The position numbers and the translations under genes are program-made. DNA of 64,000 nucleotides from Candidatus Planktophila sp. (GTDB lineage: Bacteria; Actinomycetota; Actinomycetes; Nanopelagicales; Nanopelagicaceae): contig JAFMBT010000001.1 in the NCBI GenBank assembly GCA_017858325.1, positions 1 to 64,000 on the forward strand, given 5' to 3'. Shown here piece after piece: positions 23,929 through 35,157 of the stretch (the stretch's first letter is position 1; each line of letters starts with the position of its first letter). The notes beneath the pieces were generated by a model, which was not told the DNA's origin, did not search any database, and worked only from the letters and a program-made list of their open reading frames with translations.

Positions 23929-24798
23929 ATGCGTATTCGTACCGCCTTGTATGGAGCCCTTCTCTTTCTCCAAGGAGCACTGGTGATTACAGGCGGAGCT
24001 GTACGCCTGACAGGCTCAGGGCTCGGATGCCCGACATGGCCCGAGTGTTCAGAAGGTTCTTTTACGCCGGTTGCTACGCAAATTGAACCAGAGCACCAGG
24101 TGTGGATTGAATTCGGAAATCGCTTACTCACCTTTGCACTTCTTATCGCAGCACTTGCTGTGGTCATCGAAGTATTGAAATCGCGCAGGAAAGATCTTCG
24201 CCTTCTTGCAGCTGGTCAGTTGTTGGGGATTCTGGCACAAGGTGGGTTGGGTGGCATTACAGTTCTCACCGATTTACATCCAATCCCGGTCGCAGGCCAC
24301 TTGCTCCTTTCAATGATTCTTATCGCTGGGGCAGCTTCTCTTTACTCACGACGTTCTGGACCAGTCGCAAGGTCAAAAATCAAAGCAACATCAGTTCGTA
24401 TCATCTCTGGCGTACATCTAGCTATTTCATTTCTAGTCTTGGTGTTAGGAACGCTAGTGACAGGAAGTGGTCCTCATGCCGGAGATGAAACCGCGCAACG
24501 CTTTGGCTTTGATATTCGAAATATAACTGTTCTTCACACTGATGCAGTGATATTTCTTATGGGTTTAACTATTGCATATCTAGTACTTCCCCAGGTAAAT
24601 AGCGCGACCAAACGAGCAATCGTTATTTTTCTTGGTATTTCGTTGGGTCAAGGTGCGATTGGATATATTCAATACGCCACTGGCGTTCCAGAAATCTTGG
24701 TGGGTTTTCATCTTCTAGGTGCAGTTCTATTCTGGATAGCCGCCTGGCGTATTCGTCTCACAGTTGTCCGAGTTCCAAAGAATAGAAAGGGAGAGTAA
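23929..24798 (+). CDS. ctaA: heme A synthase (CtaA/COX15 family)
   Basis: Membrane enzyme oxidising the C8 methyl of heme O to give heme A for aa3-type cytochrome c oxidase. The 289-residue protein has about eight membrane helices in two similar halves. Conserved features are GGAVRLTGSGLGCPTWPEC with paired cysteines in the first extracytoplasmic loop, and histidines in EHQVWIEFGNRLLT, PVAGHLLLS, VLHTDAV and GFHLLGAVLF that fit heme ligation. It is adjacent to tkt with no gap. The partner heme O synthase gene (ctaB), often here in relatives, is absent. Confidence 0.92.
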   Translation: MRIRTALYGALLFLQGALVITGGAVRLTGSGLGCPTWPECSEGSFTPVATQIEPEHQVWIEFGNRLLTFALLIAALAVVIEVLKSRRKDLRLLAAGQLLGILAQGGLGGITVLTDLHPIPVAGHLLLSMILIAGAASLYSRRSGPVARSKIKATSVRIISGVHLAISFLVLVLGTLVTGSGPHAGDETAQRFGFDIRNITVLHTDAVIFLMGLTIAYLVLPQVNSATKRAIVIFLGISLGQGAIGYIQYATGVPEILVGFHLLGAVLFWIAAWRIRLTVVRVPKNRKGE

Positions 24799-26847
24799 AT
24801 GAAAACGATGTCACAGTGGAGTCCGCTTGATGATCGTGCGATCGCTCTCGCGCGCGCACTTGCGATGGATGCAGTTCAAAAAGTAGGCAATGGCCATCCT
24901 GGGACTGCAATGTCGCTTGCTCCCGCCGCTTACGCGCTCTTCCAGCGCCATCTCGTTCATGATCCTTCCGATCCGAAATGGCTCGGACGCGATCGCTTTA
25001 TTCTTTCGTGCGGCCATTCGTCAATGACTCTTTACACGCAGCTTTTTTTTAGTGGCTATGGGCTGACCATGAAAGATTTACAGGAATTCCGCACTCACGG
25101 TTCACTCACCCCCGGTCATCCAGAGTACGGACATACCGATGGAGTGGAGATGACGACCGGCCCGCTCGGTGCAGGCGTCGCTACCGCCGTTGGATTTGCG
25201 ATGGCAGCGCGCTTTGAACGTGGCTTATTAGATCCCACAGCACCTGCTGGTCAATCCCCTTTTGATCACACCATCTGGGTGATTTGCTCTGATGGAGATT
25301 TACAAGAAGGCGTTAGCGCTGAAGCTTCATCGCTGGCAGGAACTCAGGAGCTTGGCAATCTCAACGTTATCTATGACGATAATCGAATTTCAATTGAAGG
25401 CGACACTCATCTGGCTTTCACTGAAGATGTGTCAGCTCGATACCGTGCATATGGGTGGGATGTCATCGAAGTTGCGACTCTTGCTGATGGAAATGTCGAC
25501 CTCCCCGCACTCGATCAAGCAATGACCGATGCAAAAAATCAAAGTAAGAAGCCAACTCTTATTCGCATGAAATCAGTCATCGCTTGGCCTGCGCCAAAGT
25601 TACGTAACACTGCTAAATCGCACGGCTCAGCACTCGGTGATGCCGAGATTGAAGCAACTAAGACGCTCTTAGGTCTTGATCCCCAGGAAAAGTTTGCGAT
25701 GCCTGATGAAGTATTGGCACATATTCGCTTGGTGAAAGATCGTGCCGCTGCCAGAAGGAAAGAGTGGGATGCTTGCTTTGCTACGTGGAAGGAAGCTCAT
25801 CCAGCCCAGGCTCAATTACTTGCACGATTAGTCGCGCGTGATCTCCCTGCTGGATGGGACACCTCACTACCAACATTTGAAGCGGGGAAAGATGTCTCAA
25901 CCCGCGCGGCTTCCGGCAAGGCGGTTAATGCGATCGCTGCCTCACTTCCTGAGTTCTGGGGAGGTTCGGCAGATCTGGCCGAGAGCAATAACACCACTAT
26001 CGAAGGTGGGCGTTCATTCTTGCCAACAACAACTTCATTCCCTGATGCCGACCCGTATGGTCGCGTGATTCACTTCGGAATTCGTGAGCATGCCATGGGA
26101 TCTATTCTCAATGGCATCACTCTTCATGGGCTATCTCGTGCCTTCGGTGGAACCTTTGCAGTCTTTAGTGATTACATGCGTCCTTCAGTTCGTCTAGCTG
26201 CACTGATGAATATCCCAACGATATTTATTTGGACACACGATTCCATTGGCCTCGGCGAAGATGGACCTACTCATCAACCGATCGAACATCTTGCCTCACT
26301 GCGCGCCATTCCAGGTTTATCAGTCATTAGACCAGCCGATGCCAACGAAGTATCGCAAGCATGGAAATCAATACTGCTACGAAGTGAACCGACTGGCTTG
26401 CTGCTCTCCCGTCAAAATCTTCCAGTTTTTGCACGTACCTCAGAGAATTCAGCAGCGCTCGTAGATAAGGGTGCATACACACTTGTTAACTCACCTCAAC
26501 CAGCAGAGGTCGTTCTTATTGCCACAGGTTCAGAGGTAAGCGTCGCTGTTGCAAGTGCAGAGATCCTAAACGCTCAAGGTATCTCGACTTCGGTTGTCAG
26601 CGCTCCATGTCTGGAATGGTTTACTCAGCAGAGTCAGCAGTATAAAGATCAAGTAATTCCAGCTACAGCGCTTCGAGTCAGTATCGAAGCAGGGGTATCT
26701 ATGGGATGGCGAGACTATGTCGGCGATTCAGGAGTCATCATTAGCCTTGATCACTACGGCGCATCTGCCTCTGCTGGAGAACTCTTTAAGGAGTTTGGAT
26801 TCAGCGCAGAGAATGTCGTAGCAAAAGTTCTGGCAGCACGAGGATGA
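24799..26847 (+). CDS. tkt: transketolase
   Basis: Thiamine-diphosphate enzyme moving two-carbon units in the non-oxidative pentose phosphate pathway. The 682-residue protein has GNGHPGTAMSLAPAAY at the N-terminus, the cofactor motif CSDGDLQEG ending in YDDN, the pyrimidine-domain IREHAMGSILNG and THDSIGLGEDGPTHQP, and a C-terminal transketolase domain. The ATG follows the ctaA stop directly, and the stop overlaps tal by 4 bases. Confidence 0.97.
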   Translation: MKTMSQWSPLDDRAIALARALAMDAVQKVGNGHPGTAMSLAPAAYALFQRHLVHDPSDPKWLGRDRFILSCGHSSMTLYTQLFFSGYGLTMKDLQEFRTHGSLTPGHPEYGHTDGVEMTTGPLGAGVATAVGFAMAARFERGLLDPTAPAGQSPFDHTIWVICSDGDLQEGVSAEASSLAGTQELGNLNVIYDDNRISIEGDTHLAFTEDVSARYRAYGWDVIEVATLADGNVDLPALDQAMTDAKNQSKKPTLIRMKSVIAWPAPKLRNTAKSHGSALGDAEIEATKTLLGLDPQEKFAMPDEVLAHIRLVKDRAAARRKEWDACFATWKEAHPAQAQLLARLVARDLPAGWDTSLPTFEAGKDVSTRAASGKAVNAIAASLPEFWGGSADLAESNNTTIEGGRSFLPTTTSFPDADPYGRVIHFGIREHAMGSILNGITLHGLSRAFGGTFAVFSDYMRPSVRLAALMNIPTIFIWTHDSIGLGEDGPTHQPIEHLASLRAIPGLSVIRPADANEVSQAWKSILLRSEPTGLLLSRQNLPVFARTSENSAALVDKGAYTLVNSPQPAEVVLIATGSEVSVAVASAEILNAQGISTSVVSAPCLEWFTQQSQQYKDQVIPATALRVSIEAGVSMGWRDYVGDSGVIISLDHYGASASAGELFKEFGFSAENVVAKVLAARG

Positions 26848-27929
26848 AACACCAACAGATTCTCGCTGCGGGAACATCCATCTGGCTCGATGATTTATCT
26901 CGGGCAAGGCTCTCAGGTGATGATCGACTGAGTCTTGCCTACCGAATTGCCCATAACGGAGTCCGAGGCGTAACAACTAATCCGAGTATCTTTGCTGCCG
27001 CGATCACCGGATCGGCAGATTACGCTTCCGATATCGCAGCTTTCCACGGTGAGAATGTAGATGCTCTCGTTCAGAAATTAACGACCGATGACGTTCGCCT
27101 TGCGTGCGACCTCTTCCTTGATCTCTATCGCTCAAGTAACGGTATCGATGGTCGAGTAAGTATCGAAGTGGATCCACGGTTGGCTCGAAATACCGAAGCA
27201 ACGATCAGCGAAGGTGCAGCTCTTTTTTCAATCGTTGATCGTCCTAATGTCATGATTAAAGTCCCAGCAACTATCGAAGGTCTTCCTGCGATTACCGCCC
27301 TGATCGGCCAGGGTATTAGCGTAAACGTCACACTAATTTTCTCAGTTGAAAGATATGCCCACGTCATTGAAGCATTCATCAAGGGAATTGAAATTGCCGC
27401 ATCTGAAGGTCGAGATCTTTCTACAATTCGTTCCGTTGCATCATTTTTTATATCGCGTATAGATAGCGCAGTCGATAAGGAACTCAAAGCAATCGGTAAC
27501 ACCAGCCTTATGGGAAAAATTGCCCTCGCAAACGCGCACGTTGCCTATGCCCTTTTTCAAGAAATATTTCAGTCAGAGAGGTGGATGGCTCTACAAAAGG
27601 CAGGCGCGCACGTCCAGCGACCACTATGGGCATCTACCGGTGTGAAGGATCCAGCGTATCCCGACACCCTCTACGTTGATCAATTGCTTGCAGCTCACAC
27701 TGTCAATACCATGCCTCCAGCAACACTTGATGCAGTTTTGGACCACAGCGCTATCAACGGTGATTCGATTTCACCTCAAATCGCGGGTTCCAAAAAACAT
27801 ATCCGTGATCTCGAAGAGACGGGAATCTCTCTCGCCGCTATCACAACATTTCTTGAAGAAGATGGTGTCAAGAAGTTTGCACAGTCGTGGATCGATCTCC
27901 TCGATTCTGTAAAGAAGGAAATGAAATAG
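26844..27929 (+). CDS. tal: transaldolase
   Basis: Transfers a dihydroxyacetone unit between sugar phosphates via a Schiff base. The 361-residue protein belongs to the longer actinobacterial transaldolase group; the conserved aspartate is in GVTTNPSIFA context, the Schiff-base lysine in VMIKVPAT, and PLWASTGVKDPAYPDTLYV is present near the C-terminus. Start overlaps tkt by 4 bases; pgi begins immediately after the stop. Confidence 0.96.
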   Translation: MKHQQILAAGTSIWLDDLSRARLSGDDRLSLAYRIAHNGVRGVTTNPSIFAAAITGSADYASDIAAFHGENVDALVQKLTTDDVRLACDLFLDLYRSSNGIDGRVSIEVDPRLARNTEATISEGAALFSIVDRPNVMIKVPATIEGLPAITALIGQGISVNVTLIFSVERYAHVIEAFIKGIEIAASEGRDLSTIRSVASFFISRIDSAVDKELKAIGNTSLMGKIALANAHVAYALFQEIFQSERWMALQKAGAHVQRPLWASTGVKDPAYPDTLYVDQLLAAHTVNTMPPATLDAVLDHSAINGDSISPQIAGSKKHIRDLEETGISLAAITTFLEEDGVKKFAQSWIDLLDSVKKEMK

Positions 27930-29465
27930 ATGAAGATCTACGGATCGGCGATCTCTCGCGTTGATCGTTCAAGTGATCTCTACCGAAAGTTAGAACGAGT
28001 TCATCTGAGCATTGCAGCGAAAGATCCGAACACCTGGGGTCCAGAAGCTGCTGTTGAGGCAGCAATTCGACTCAACTGGGTTGATCTGCCAGAGACATCT
28101 CGCGAACTTTTACCCGAAATAGATGCGGTCATCGCGCGCTTCTCGCATATCAAGAGAATCGTTCTTGCCGGAATGGGTGGCTCTTCCCTAGCGCCTGAAG
28201 TTATTGCTCAGAGTTATCAGAAGAAATTATTCATACTCGATTCAACTGATCCTCATTATGTGGCTCATGCCTTGGCTGGTGATGTAGCTTCTACTCTTCT
28301 CGTTGTCTCATCAAAATCTGGATCTACCATCGAGACTACTTCTGCACGAGCGATCTTTAGCCAAGCATGTGAAAAAGCTGGGCTCTCATTGTCATCGCAT
28401 CTTCTCGTTATCACTGATCCAGGTTCACCACTAGATCTTCAGGCAAGAAAAGTAGGCCTGACTGTCATTAATGCTGATCCACAAGTCGGTGGTCGCTTCA
28501 GCGCATTGACCGCCTTTGGTTTGGTGCCAAGTGCTCTCGTCGGAGTTGATGTGTCGGTAATACTTGACCAAGCAGCAGATGCAAAGAAAGAGTTTGTGTC
28601 TGACTCTCAATTCATCATCGATGTGGCTGCAATTTTTCTCACTCAAACAGAGCAGTACATCTCATTTGTTGAGCGGGGCTCAGGACTTCACGGACTCTCT
28701 GATTGGATAGAACAATTAATCGCAGAATCAACTGGAAAGTCAGGTGTCGGACGACTGCCGGTTGCCGTTGAAGATTTAGAGTCCGCTGCAGTTGGCGGAG
28801 CGCTCACCGTCTCTTTCTCCGATAGCGAGGCAGACCTTGTAGTTACTGGCGAACTTGGTGAGCACTTTATCTTCTGGGAGTGGGTAACAGCACTTGTGGG
28901 CGCTGGGTTGGAGATCGATCCATTTAATCAACCTAATGTCGCAGAGGCAAAGAGTGCAACAGCAGAGTTATTGAGCCAATGGAAGGGAGTTCTCCCTGCA
29001 TTGATTGCGCCGCACTCTGATAAAAAGGTAGCCATTTTTGGCGGAGAGAATTCACTTGGTCAATCACTGCGTGCATTGATTCACAATGTTCCGGCAGGTG
29101 GTTACATCTCTATTCAGGCATATCTTGATCGTAAAGATGATAAAAGAATTCAAGAGTTGCGCAGGATACTTTCAGCGAAGTCAGCCTTACCAGTTACCTT
29201 CGGTTGGGGTCCGCGCTTTCTTCATTCGACCGGCCAATTTCATAAAGGTGGCCAACCCAATGGAGCTTTTCTACAGATCACCGGTGACTGCCATACTAAC
29301 TTCGAGATCCCAGGTTCTGACTTTAGTTTTGAAACTTTACTTATGGCTCAAGCCCTCGGTGACTTTCAAGCACTGCAGAAAAGAAAATTCCCACTACTGC
29401 GTCTTCATCTAGAAGATCGCCCAGCGGGAATCACTCAACTTTTGGAAGCTGCACGCTTACTTTAA
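27930..29465 (+). CDS. pgi: glucose-6-phosphate isomerase
   Basis: Interconverts glucose-6-phosphate and fructose-6-phosphate. The 511-residue protein has two SIS-type sugar-phosphate domains: VLAGMGGSSLAPEVI and VVSSKSGSTIETTSA in the first, and FGWGPRFLHSTGQFHKGGQPNG with EDRPAGI in the second. It is shorter than the E. coli enzyme and of the type found beside tal in actinobacteria. Genes zwf, opcA and pgl, which often lie between tal and pgi in relatives, are missing. It ends one base before the convergent rbpA stop. Confidence 0.93.
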   Translation: MKIYGSAISRVDRSSDLYRKLERVHLSIAAKDPNTWGPEAAVEAAIRLNWVDLPETSRELLPEIDAVIARFSHIKRIVLAGMGGSSLAPEVIAQSYQKKLFILDSTDPHYVAHALAGDVASTLLVVSSKSGSTIETTSARAIFSQACEKAGLSLSSHLLVITDPGSPLDLQARKVGLTVINADPQVGGRFSALTAFGLVPSALVGVDVSVILDQAADAKKEFVSDSQFIIDVAAIFLTQTEQYISFVERGSGLHGLSDWIEQLIAESTGKSGVGRLPVAVEDLESAAVGGALTVSFSDSEADLVVTGELGEHFIFWEWVTALVGAGLEIDPFNQPNVAEAKSATAELLSQWKGVLPALIAPHSDKKVAIFGGENSLGQSLRALIHNVPAGGYISIQAYLDRKDDKRIQELRRILSAKSALPVTFGWGPRFLHSTGQFHKGGQPNGAFLQITGDCHTNFEIPGSDFSFETLLMAQALGDFQALQKRKFPLLRLHLEDRPAGITQLLEAARLL

Positions 29466-29466
29466 A

Positions 29467-29802
29467 TTACTCATCACCGCGCAATTTCTTTAGCGCATCT
29501 TCAAGAATCTTGGCACCTTCTGCATCTGTGCGTCGTTCTTTGACATAGGCAAGGTGAGTTTTGTAGGGCACATTGACGACTGCAGTAGGTGGCTTATTGC
29601 GGTCGCGACCAGCTGGAAGACCACACTTAGGACAATCCCATTCGGCAGGAATAACTACTGTCTCTTCTACTGCAAATGATGGGCGAACTTCGTGGCCGTT
29701 ACCGCACCAGTACGAAACTGTTGCGCGCTCAATTTGATCTCCACGCTCGGCCTCGCCCATTGGGCCAGCGCCGACTCGACTTCCACGAATAGCACTTGCC
29801 AT
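29467..29802 (-). CDS. rbpA: RNA polymerase-binding protein RbpA
   Basis: Actinobacteria-specific activator that binds the group 1 sigma factor and RNA polymerase and stabilises the open complex. The 111-residue protein starts MASAIRGSRVGAGPMGEAERG (N-terminal tail), has a zinc-binding core with WCGNGHE and CPKCGLPAG, and a C-terminal sigma-interaction segment (KTHLAYVKERRTDAEG). An AGGGA precedes the ATG. It follows secG by 4 bases. Confidence 0.96.
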   Translation of the reverse strand: MASAIRGSRVGAGPMGEAERGDQIERATVSYWCGNGHEVRPSFAVEETVVIPAEWDCPKCGLPAGRDRNKPPTAVVNVPYKTHLAYVKERRTDAEGAKILEDALKKLRGDE

Positions 29803-29806
29803 CGTC

Positions 29807-30037
29807 TTATCCCTTCAACACTAATGAGAGAGCAACAACGCCGGCAAACCAAAGGCCACCCACGAGAATTGTGAGGCGATCGAGATTGCGCTCAACCACT
29901 GATGAACCTCCATAGTTTGAGGAGACGCCACCACCGAAAAGGTCGGAGAGTCCTGCGCCCTTACCCTTATGGAGAAGGACGAGAAGGATCATGATGATGC
30001 TCATTACGATCAGAAAGATAGAAAGTCCGAGGGCCAT
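29807..30037 (-). CDS. secG: preprotein translocase subunit SecG
   Basis: Non-essential third subunit of the SecYEG channel. The 76-residue protein has two membrane helices (about 4-22 and 55-74) joined by a loop with LHKGKGAGLSDLFGGG, the family signature. It has AAGGAG ahead of the ATG and lies between tpiA and rbpA, its usual actinobacterial position. Confidence 0.93.
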   Translation of the reverse strand: MALGLSIFLIVMSIIMILLVLLHKGKGAGLSDLFGGGVSSNYGGSSVVERNLDRLTILVGGLWFAGVVALSLVLKG

Positions 30038-30112
30038 TTGCCGTGCTCCTTACATCGTAGAAGGGAAGGATACTAGATTCCAAGGGCGAGCGAGCACCTG
30101 CTCTCAGTAGAA

Positions 30113-30892
30113 CTACAGGGATTCTTGTGCGTAAAACTTGGAAATTTTTGCGAGTTCCTCAGGATCAAGGCTTGCTCCCCCGATGAGTGCGCCATCAACA
30201 TCGCTCTGCTTCATAATCTCAACAATATTGGAAGACTTCACTGAGCCACCGTAAAGAATGCGCATTCCTGCAGCAATTTCGGGCGAGCCAAAGACTCCAA
30301 CCTCTTCCCGAATAGCGGCGCATACTTCTTGAGCATCCTCTGGGGTCGCAGTCTTGCCGGTTCCAATAGCCCAGACAGGTTCGTAGGCAATCACAATTTT
30401 CTTCAACTCTGGCTTTGTAAAACCTTCCAAACCGGCACGCACTTGGCGGATTACATGAGAAACATGGGCGCCAGATTCACGAATTGGAAGCTCTTCACCA
30501 ACGCAGAAAATTGGAATGAGATCGTGGGCAAGAGCGGCCCGAATCTTCTTATTAATAACGGCATCATCTTCCTTATGGATAGCCCGACGCTCAGAGTGAC
30601 CAACTACGACAAAGGTGCACCCTAATTTTGAAAGCATAGATCCGGAAATATCGCCGGTGAAGGCTCCGCCATTTTCTGGAGATAGATCTTGCGCGCCGTA
30701 GAGCAAGCGAAGGCGATCTCCATCGATAAGCGTTTGAATAGATCGAATATCAGTAAATGGAGGAAGAACCGCGATGTCAACCGCGTCATAATCTTTATCC
30801 GAAAGTGAATAGACAAGCTTCTGTGCAACTGCAATCGCCTCAAGGTGATTGAGGTTCATCTTCCAATTGCCCGCCATCAGTGGCTTGCGCAT
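30113..30892 (-). CDS. tpiA: triosephosphate isomerase
   Basis: Interconverts dihydroxyacetone phosphate and glyceraldehyde-3-phosphate. The 259-residue TIM barrel starts [13 protein letters not shown] (active-site Asn and Lys), has the catalytic His in VVGHSERR and the catalytic Glu in [12 protein letters not shown], followed by the mobile loop. AAAGGAG precedes the ATG. Last gene of gap-pgk-tpiA. Confidence 0.97.
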   Translation of the reverse strand: MRKPLMAGNWKMNLNHLEAIAVAQKLVYSLSDKDYDAVDIAVLPPFTDIRSIQTLIDGDRLRLLYGAQDLSPENGGAFTGDISGSMLSKLGCTFVVVGHSERRAIHKEDDAVINKKIRAALAHDLIPIFCVGEELPIRESGAHVSHVIRQVRAGLEGFTKPELKKIVIAYEPVWAIGTGKTATPEDAQEVCAAIREEVGVFGSPEIAAGMRILYGGSVKSSNIVEIMKQSDVDGALIGGASLDPEELAKISKFYAQESL

Positions 30893-30930
30893 ATTCTTCT
30901 CCTTTGAGGTGGTTGTAAATTACAGCAAGA

Positions 30931-32114
30931 TTAGAGATCAAGTGCCTTAAGACCCGGGAGTTCTTTGCCCTCGAGGTATTCCAGAGATGCTCCCCCACCA
31001 GTTGAGATATATCCGAAGTCGCTATCGGCAAAACCGAGCGCTCTCACTGCCGCAGCGGAATCACCGCCACCAACAACTGATATTCCAGAGACGTGAGTAA
31101 GTGCTTCCGCGACAACCTTGGTGCCGTGAGCAAAATTCGGGAATTCAAAGACTCCCATGGGTCCATTCCAGAAAACCGTCTGGCATTGAACAATTGCTGC
31201 TGCGAATGCATGGGCGGATTCTGGGCCAATATCAAGACCCATCTGATTAGCCGGAATTGCATTGGCTGAAACGAGTGTGGGTTGTGAATCTAGTGCAAAT
31301 TCAGGTGCTACCACGATATCGGTGGGCAAAATCAACCTGACTCCCGCCTTCTGTGCCTTTTCAATTAACTCTTTCACCGTTGGAATCAGATCAACTTCTA
31401 CAAGTGACTTACCAATCTGATGTCCCTGTGCAGCCAAAAATGTAAAGACCATTCCACCACCTATGGCCATAACATCAACTTTATTGAGAAGATTAGAGAT
31501 CACTCCAATTTTGTCTGAGACCTTCGACCCGCCAAGTACAACTCCATAAGGACGGGCTGGTTGAACGGTCAATTTCTTAAGTACTTCAACTTCTGCACTA
31601 ACTAAGAGGCCAGCTGCATGAGGAAGAAGCTGCGGAAGATCATAGACAGATGCATGCTTTCGATGAACTGCGCCGAAGCCATCTCCCACGTAGAAGTCAG
31701 CCAGAGAAGCTAAGTGCTTTGCCAATACTTGACGCTCTGATTCTTCTTTAGAAGTTTCCGCCGAAGTAAAGCGAATATTTTCCAATAGGAGAACATCTCC
31801 CGGCTTGAGATTACCTGCCGCAGAGATGACAGCGCTCCCTTCTACTGCGCCAGGAAAAGCAACTGTTCTTCCCAGTAATTCACCGAGACGTGTGGCAACA
31901 GGGGCTAAAGATAGCTCTTCCTTGAATTCGCCCTTAGGGCGACCTAAGTGAGCGGCAATAAGAACGCTCGCACCGGCAGAGAGTAAGTACTCAATTGTTG
32001 GGAGCGAAGCCTTAATCCGTCCGTCATCTGTTATGACACCATTTTTAAGCGGCACATTGAGATCACAGCGGAGAAAGACACGTTTTCCAGCAAGATCGCT
32101 ACCCTGCAATTGCA

Positions 32115-32115
<1 letters not shown>
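30931..32115 (-). CDS. pgk: phosphoglycerate kinase
   Basis: Makes ATP from 1,3-bisphosphoglycerate. The 394-residue protein has the N-terminal substrate signature KRVFLRCDLNVPL, AHLGRPKG, the nucleotide-domain FWNGPMGVFE and the C-terminal STGGGASLEYLEGKELPG. Its start shares one base with the gap stop (TAATG). Confidence 0.97.
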
Positions 32116-33191
<1,076 letters not shown>

Positions 33192-33218
33192 TTATCAGCC
33201 GATGAGAGCCAAGAAGTA

Positions 33219-34199
33219 CTACTCGCCAAGCAGGTCAGGCGACAAACCCGCCTCGGTATCAGGGATCCCTAATTCAGAAGCGCGCTTATCAGCCATCGCT
33301 AACAATCTACGAATCCGACCTGCGATCGCATCTTTTGTCATTGGTGGGGTTGCAAGTGAACCCAACTCCTCAAGGCTGGCTTGCCCATGACTGATTCGTA
33401 ACTCACCCGCTTCTTTTAAGTGATCCGGAATTTCAGGACCGAGAATTTCCATTGCACGTTGTACGCGCGCGGCAGCTGCGACTGCGGCACGTGCTGAGCG
33501 GCGAAGGTTTGCATCATCAAAATTGGCAAGTCGATTTGCAGTTGCCCGTACTTCACGACGCATGCGTCGCTCTTCCCAAGCAAGCACACTTTCATGTGCA
33601 CCTAAACGAGTAAGCAATACTCCGATCGCATCACCATCGCGAATAACAACTCGATCAACTCCGCGTACCTCGCGCGCCTTAGCGGCAATCCCGAGACGTC
33701 GCGCAGCACCGACCAAAGCAAGGGCCGCTTCAGGGCCAGGGCATGTGATCTCGAGTGAAGAAGAGCGTCCCGGTTCTGTCAGTGAGCCATGTGCAATAAA
33801 AGCCCCTCTCCATGCTGCCTCAGCGTCGCAGATATTTGCCGATACAACTTGTGGTGGAAGTCCTCGGATCGGACGACCATTTCCATCGATCAGCCCAGTC
33901 TGCCTAGCTAGCGCATCACCTGATTCGATGACACGAACAACATACCTAGAACCCTTGCGCAGACCGCTTGATGAGAGAACAGCCAAATCACTGTCATGTC
34001 CGTATATATCGGCGATATCTTTCTTTAACCTGCGCGCACTCTGGGATGTATCCAATTCAACTTCAATGACAACTTTGCCCGCTGCTATATGTAACCCACC
34101 AGCAAAGCGGAGAAGAGATGAGACTTCGGCCTTGCGGCAACATGGTCGGGTGACAGAGAGGCGACTTAGCTCATCTTTTACCGCTGCAGTCATAGCCAT
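33219..34199 (-). CDS. whiA: DNA-binding regulator WhiA
   Basis: Conserved regulator, a sporulation/cell-division factor in Streptomyces, found throughout Gram-positive bacteria. The 326-residue product begins [14 protein letters not shown], the usual WhiA start, so I use the ATG at 34199 (four bases after the yvcK stop) over the one at 34229. An N-terminal domain resembling a LAGLIDADG homing endonuclease (about 1-215) is followed by a C-terminal HTH ([20 protein letters not shown]). Part of rapZ-yvcK-whiA. Confidence 0.95.
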   Translation of the reverse strand: MAMTAAVKDELSRLSVTRPCCRKAEVSSLLRFAGGLHIAAGKVVIEVELDTSQSARRLKKDIADIYGHDSDLAVLSSSGLRKGSRYVVRVIESGDALARQTGLIDGNGRPIRGLPPQVVSANICDAEAAWRGAFIAHGSLTEPGRSSSLEITCPGPEAALALVGAARRLGIAAKAREVRGVDRVVIRDGDAIGVLLTRLGAHESVLAWEERRMRREVRATANRLANFDDANLRRSARAAVAAAARVQRAMEILGPEIPDHLKEAGELRISHGQASLEELGSLATPPMTKDAIAGRIRRLLAMADKRASELGIPDTEAGLSPDLLGE

Positions 34200-34203
34200 T
34201 GGG

Positions 34204-35154
34204 CTATCCAACCAAAGATTTCCCGACAATGTGTGAGAAAAGAAGGGCTAATTTTTTCGGATCATGGTGAGTGCTGTTAGTGGTGCTACGTAGATCTGCA
34301 GCCAACAACTCTCCACCTTGGGTTGAAACTTTTTCTCGAAGGATCTCGGCTGTATTGCCCACCTCGATCGTTGATGAATCCGCAATCACATAGTCAAAAT
34401 GCAGATCGGCTGCCAAGCTTTGGATCGCACTCAAGTGATCAATAGCACTTCGCCCTGAAAATTCTCCCGCATGCTGCTCATCTAGATTAAGTATCAAGAC
34501 CTTCTTTGCTCTTGTGGATACTAAAGCTTCGCGCTGTTCTGGAACTAAAACGTGCGGAAGCACGCTAGAGATCCATGAACCTGGACCCATCGACACAATC
34601 TCTGCATTATTAATGGCATCAAGTGCTTCTTCTCGCGCACGTGGATTTTCAGGAATCAATCGTAACGATTCAAACTTGCCCTCGGCTACGGCCACTTCTT
34701 TCTGGCCGCGAATAGTCTCTCTCTTCTCACCGTTGATAAAGACTGCCTCTATATCTAATGGCTCACTTGCCATTGGTAAGACTCGACCATTAACTTTCAA
34801 TAACGCTGCCACTCGATCTAACCCATCAACGGGATCATCATCACGATCCCACAGCGCAGCCAAGAGTAGATTCCCAACTGCGTGACCGTTAAGCGCTCCA
34901 TCGCTAGTGAAGCGATATTGCATAATCTGCGCCCAGCTTCGGCCCCATTCATCGTCTCCACACAGGGCAGCAAGTGCCATACGAAGATCACCCGGTGGGA
35001 ATATTGGAAACTCTTCACGAAGCCGACCGCTGGAGCCACCATTATCGGCAACTGTAACAATGGCTGTAATTTCAAATGTAATTGATCGCAGTGCAGTCAA
35101 GGTGGCAAACAAACCATGACCGCCACCAAGTGCGACAACGTGTGGTGCAGACAT
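34204..35154 (-). CDS. yvcK: YvcK/CofD-like gluconeogenesis and cell-shape factor
   Basis: Nucleotide-sugar-binding protein of the CofD-like superfamily, tied in Bacillus and mycobacteria to growth on gluconeogenic carbon and to cell-wall precursor supply. The 316-residue protein has the N-terminal [22 protein letters not shown] and [10 protein letters not shown], and [17 protein letters not shown]. Catalytic activity is not established for the family. It lies between rapZ and whiA with 3- and 4-base gaps. Confidence 0.93.
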   Translation of the reverse strand: MSAPHVVALGGGHGLFATLTALRSITFEITAIVTVADNGGSSGRLREEFPIFPPGDLRMALAALCGDDEWGRSWAQIMQYRFTSDGALNGHAVGNLLLAALWDRDDDPVDGLDRVAALLKVNGRVLPMASEPLDIEAVFINGEKRETIRGQKEVAVAEGKFESLRLIPENPRAREEALDAINNAEIVSMGPGSWISSVLPHVLVPEQREALVSTRAKKVLILNLDEQHAGEFSGRSAIDHLSAIQSLAADLHFDYVIADSSTIEVGNTAEILREKVSTQGGELLAADLRSTTNSTHHDPKKLALLFSHIVGKSLVG

Positions 35155-35157
35155 CTT

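Noticed and set aside
33523-34236. 237-codon open frame on the plus strand opposite whiA
   Set aside because: Serine/arginine/proline-rich translation with no domain; it mirrors the codon bias of whiA, which has full family homology on the other strand.
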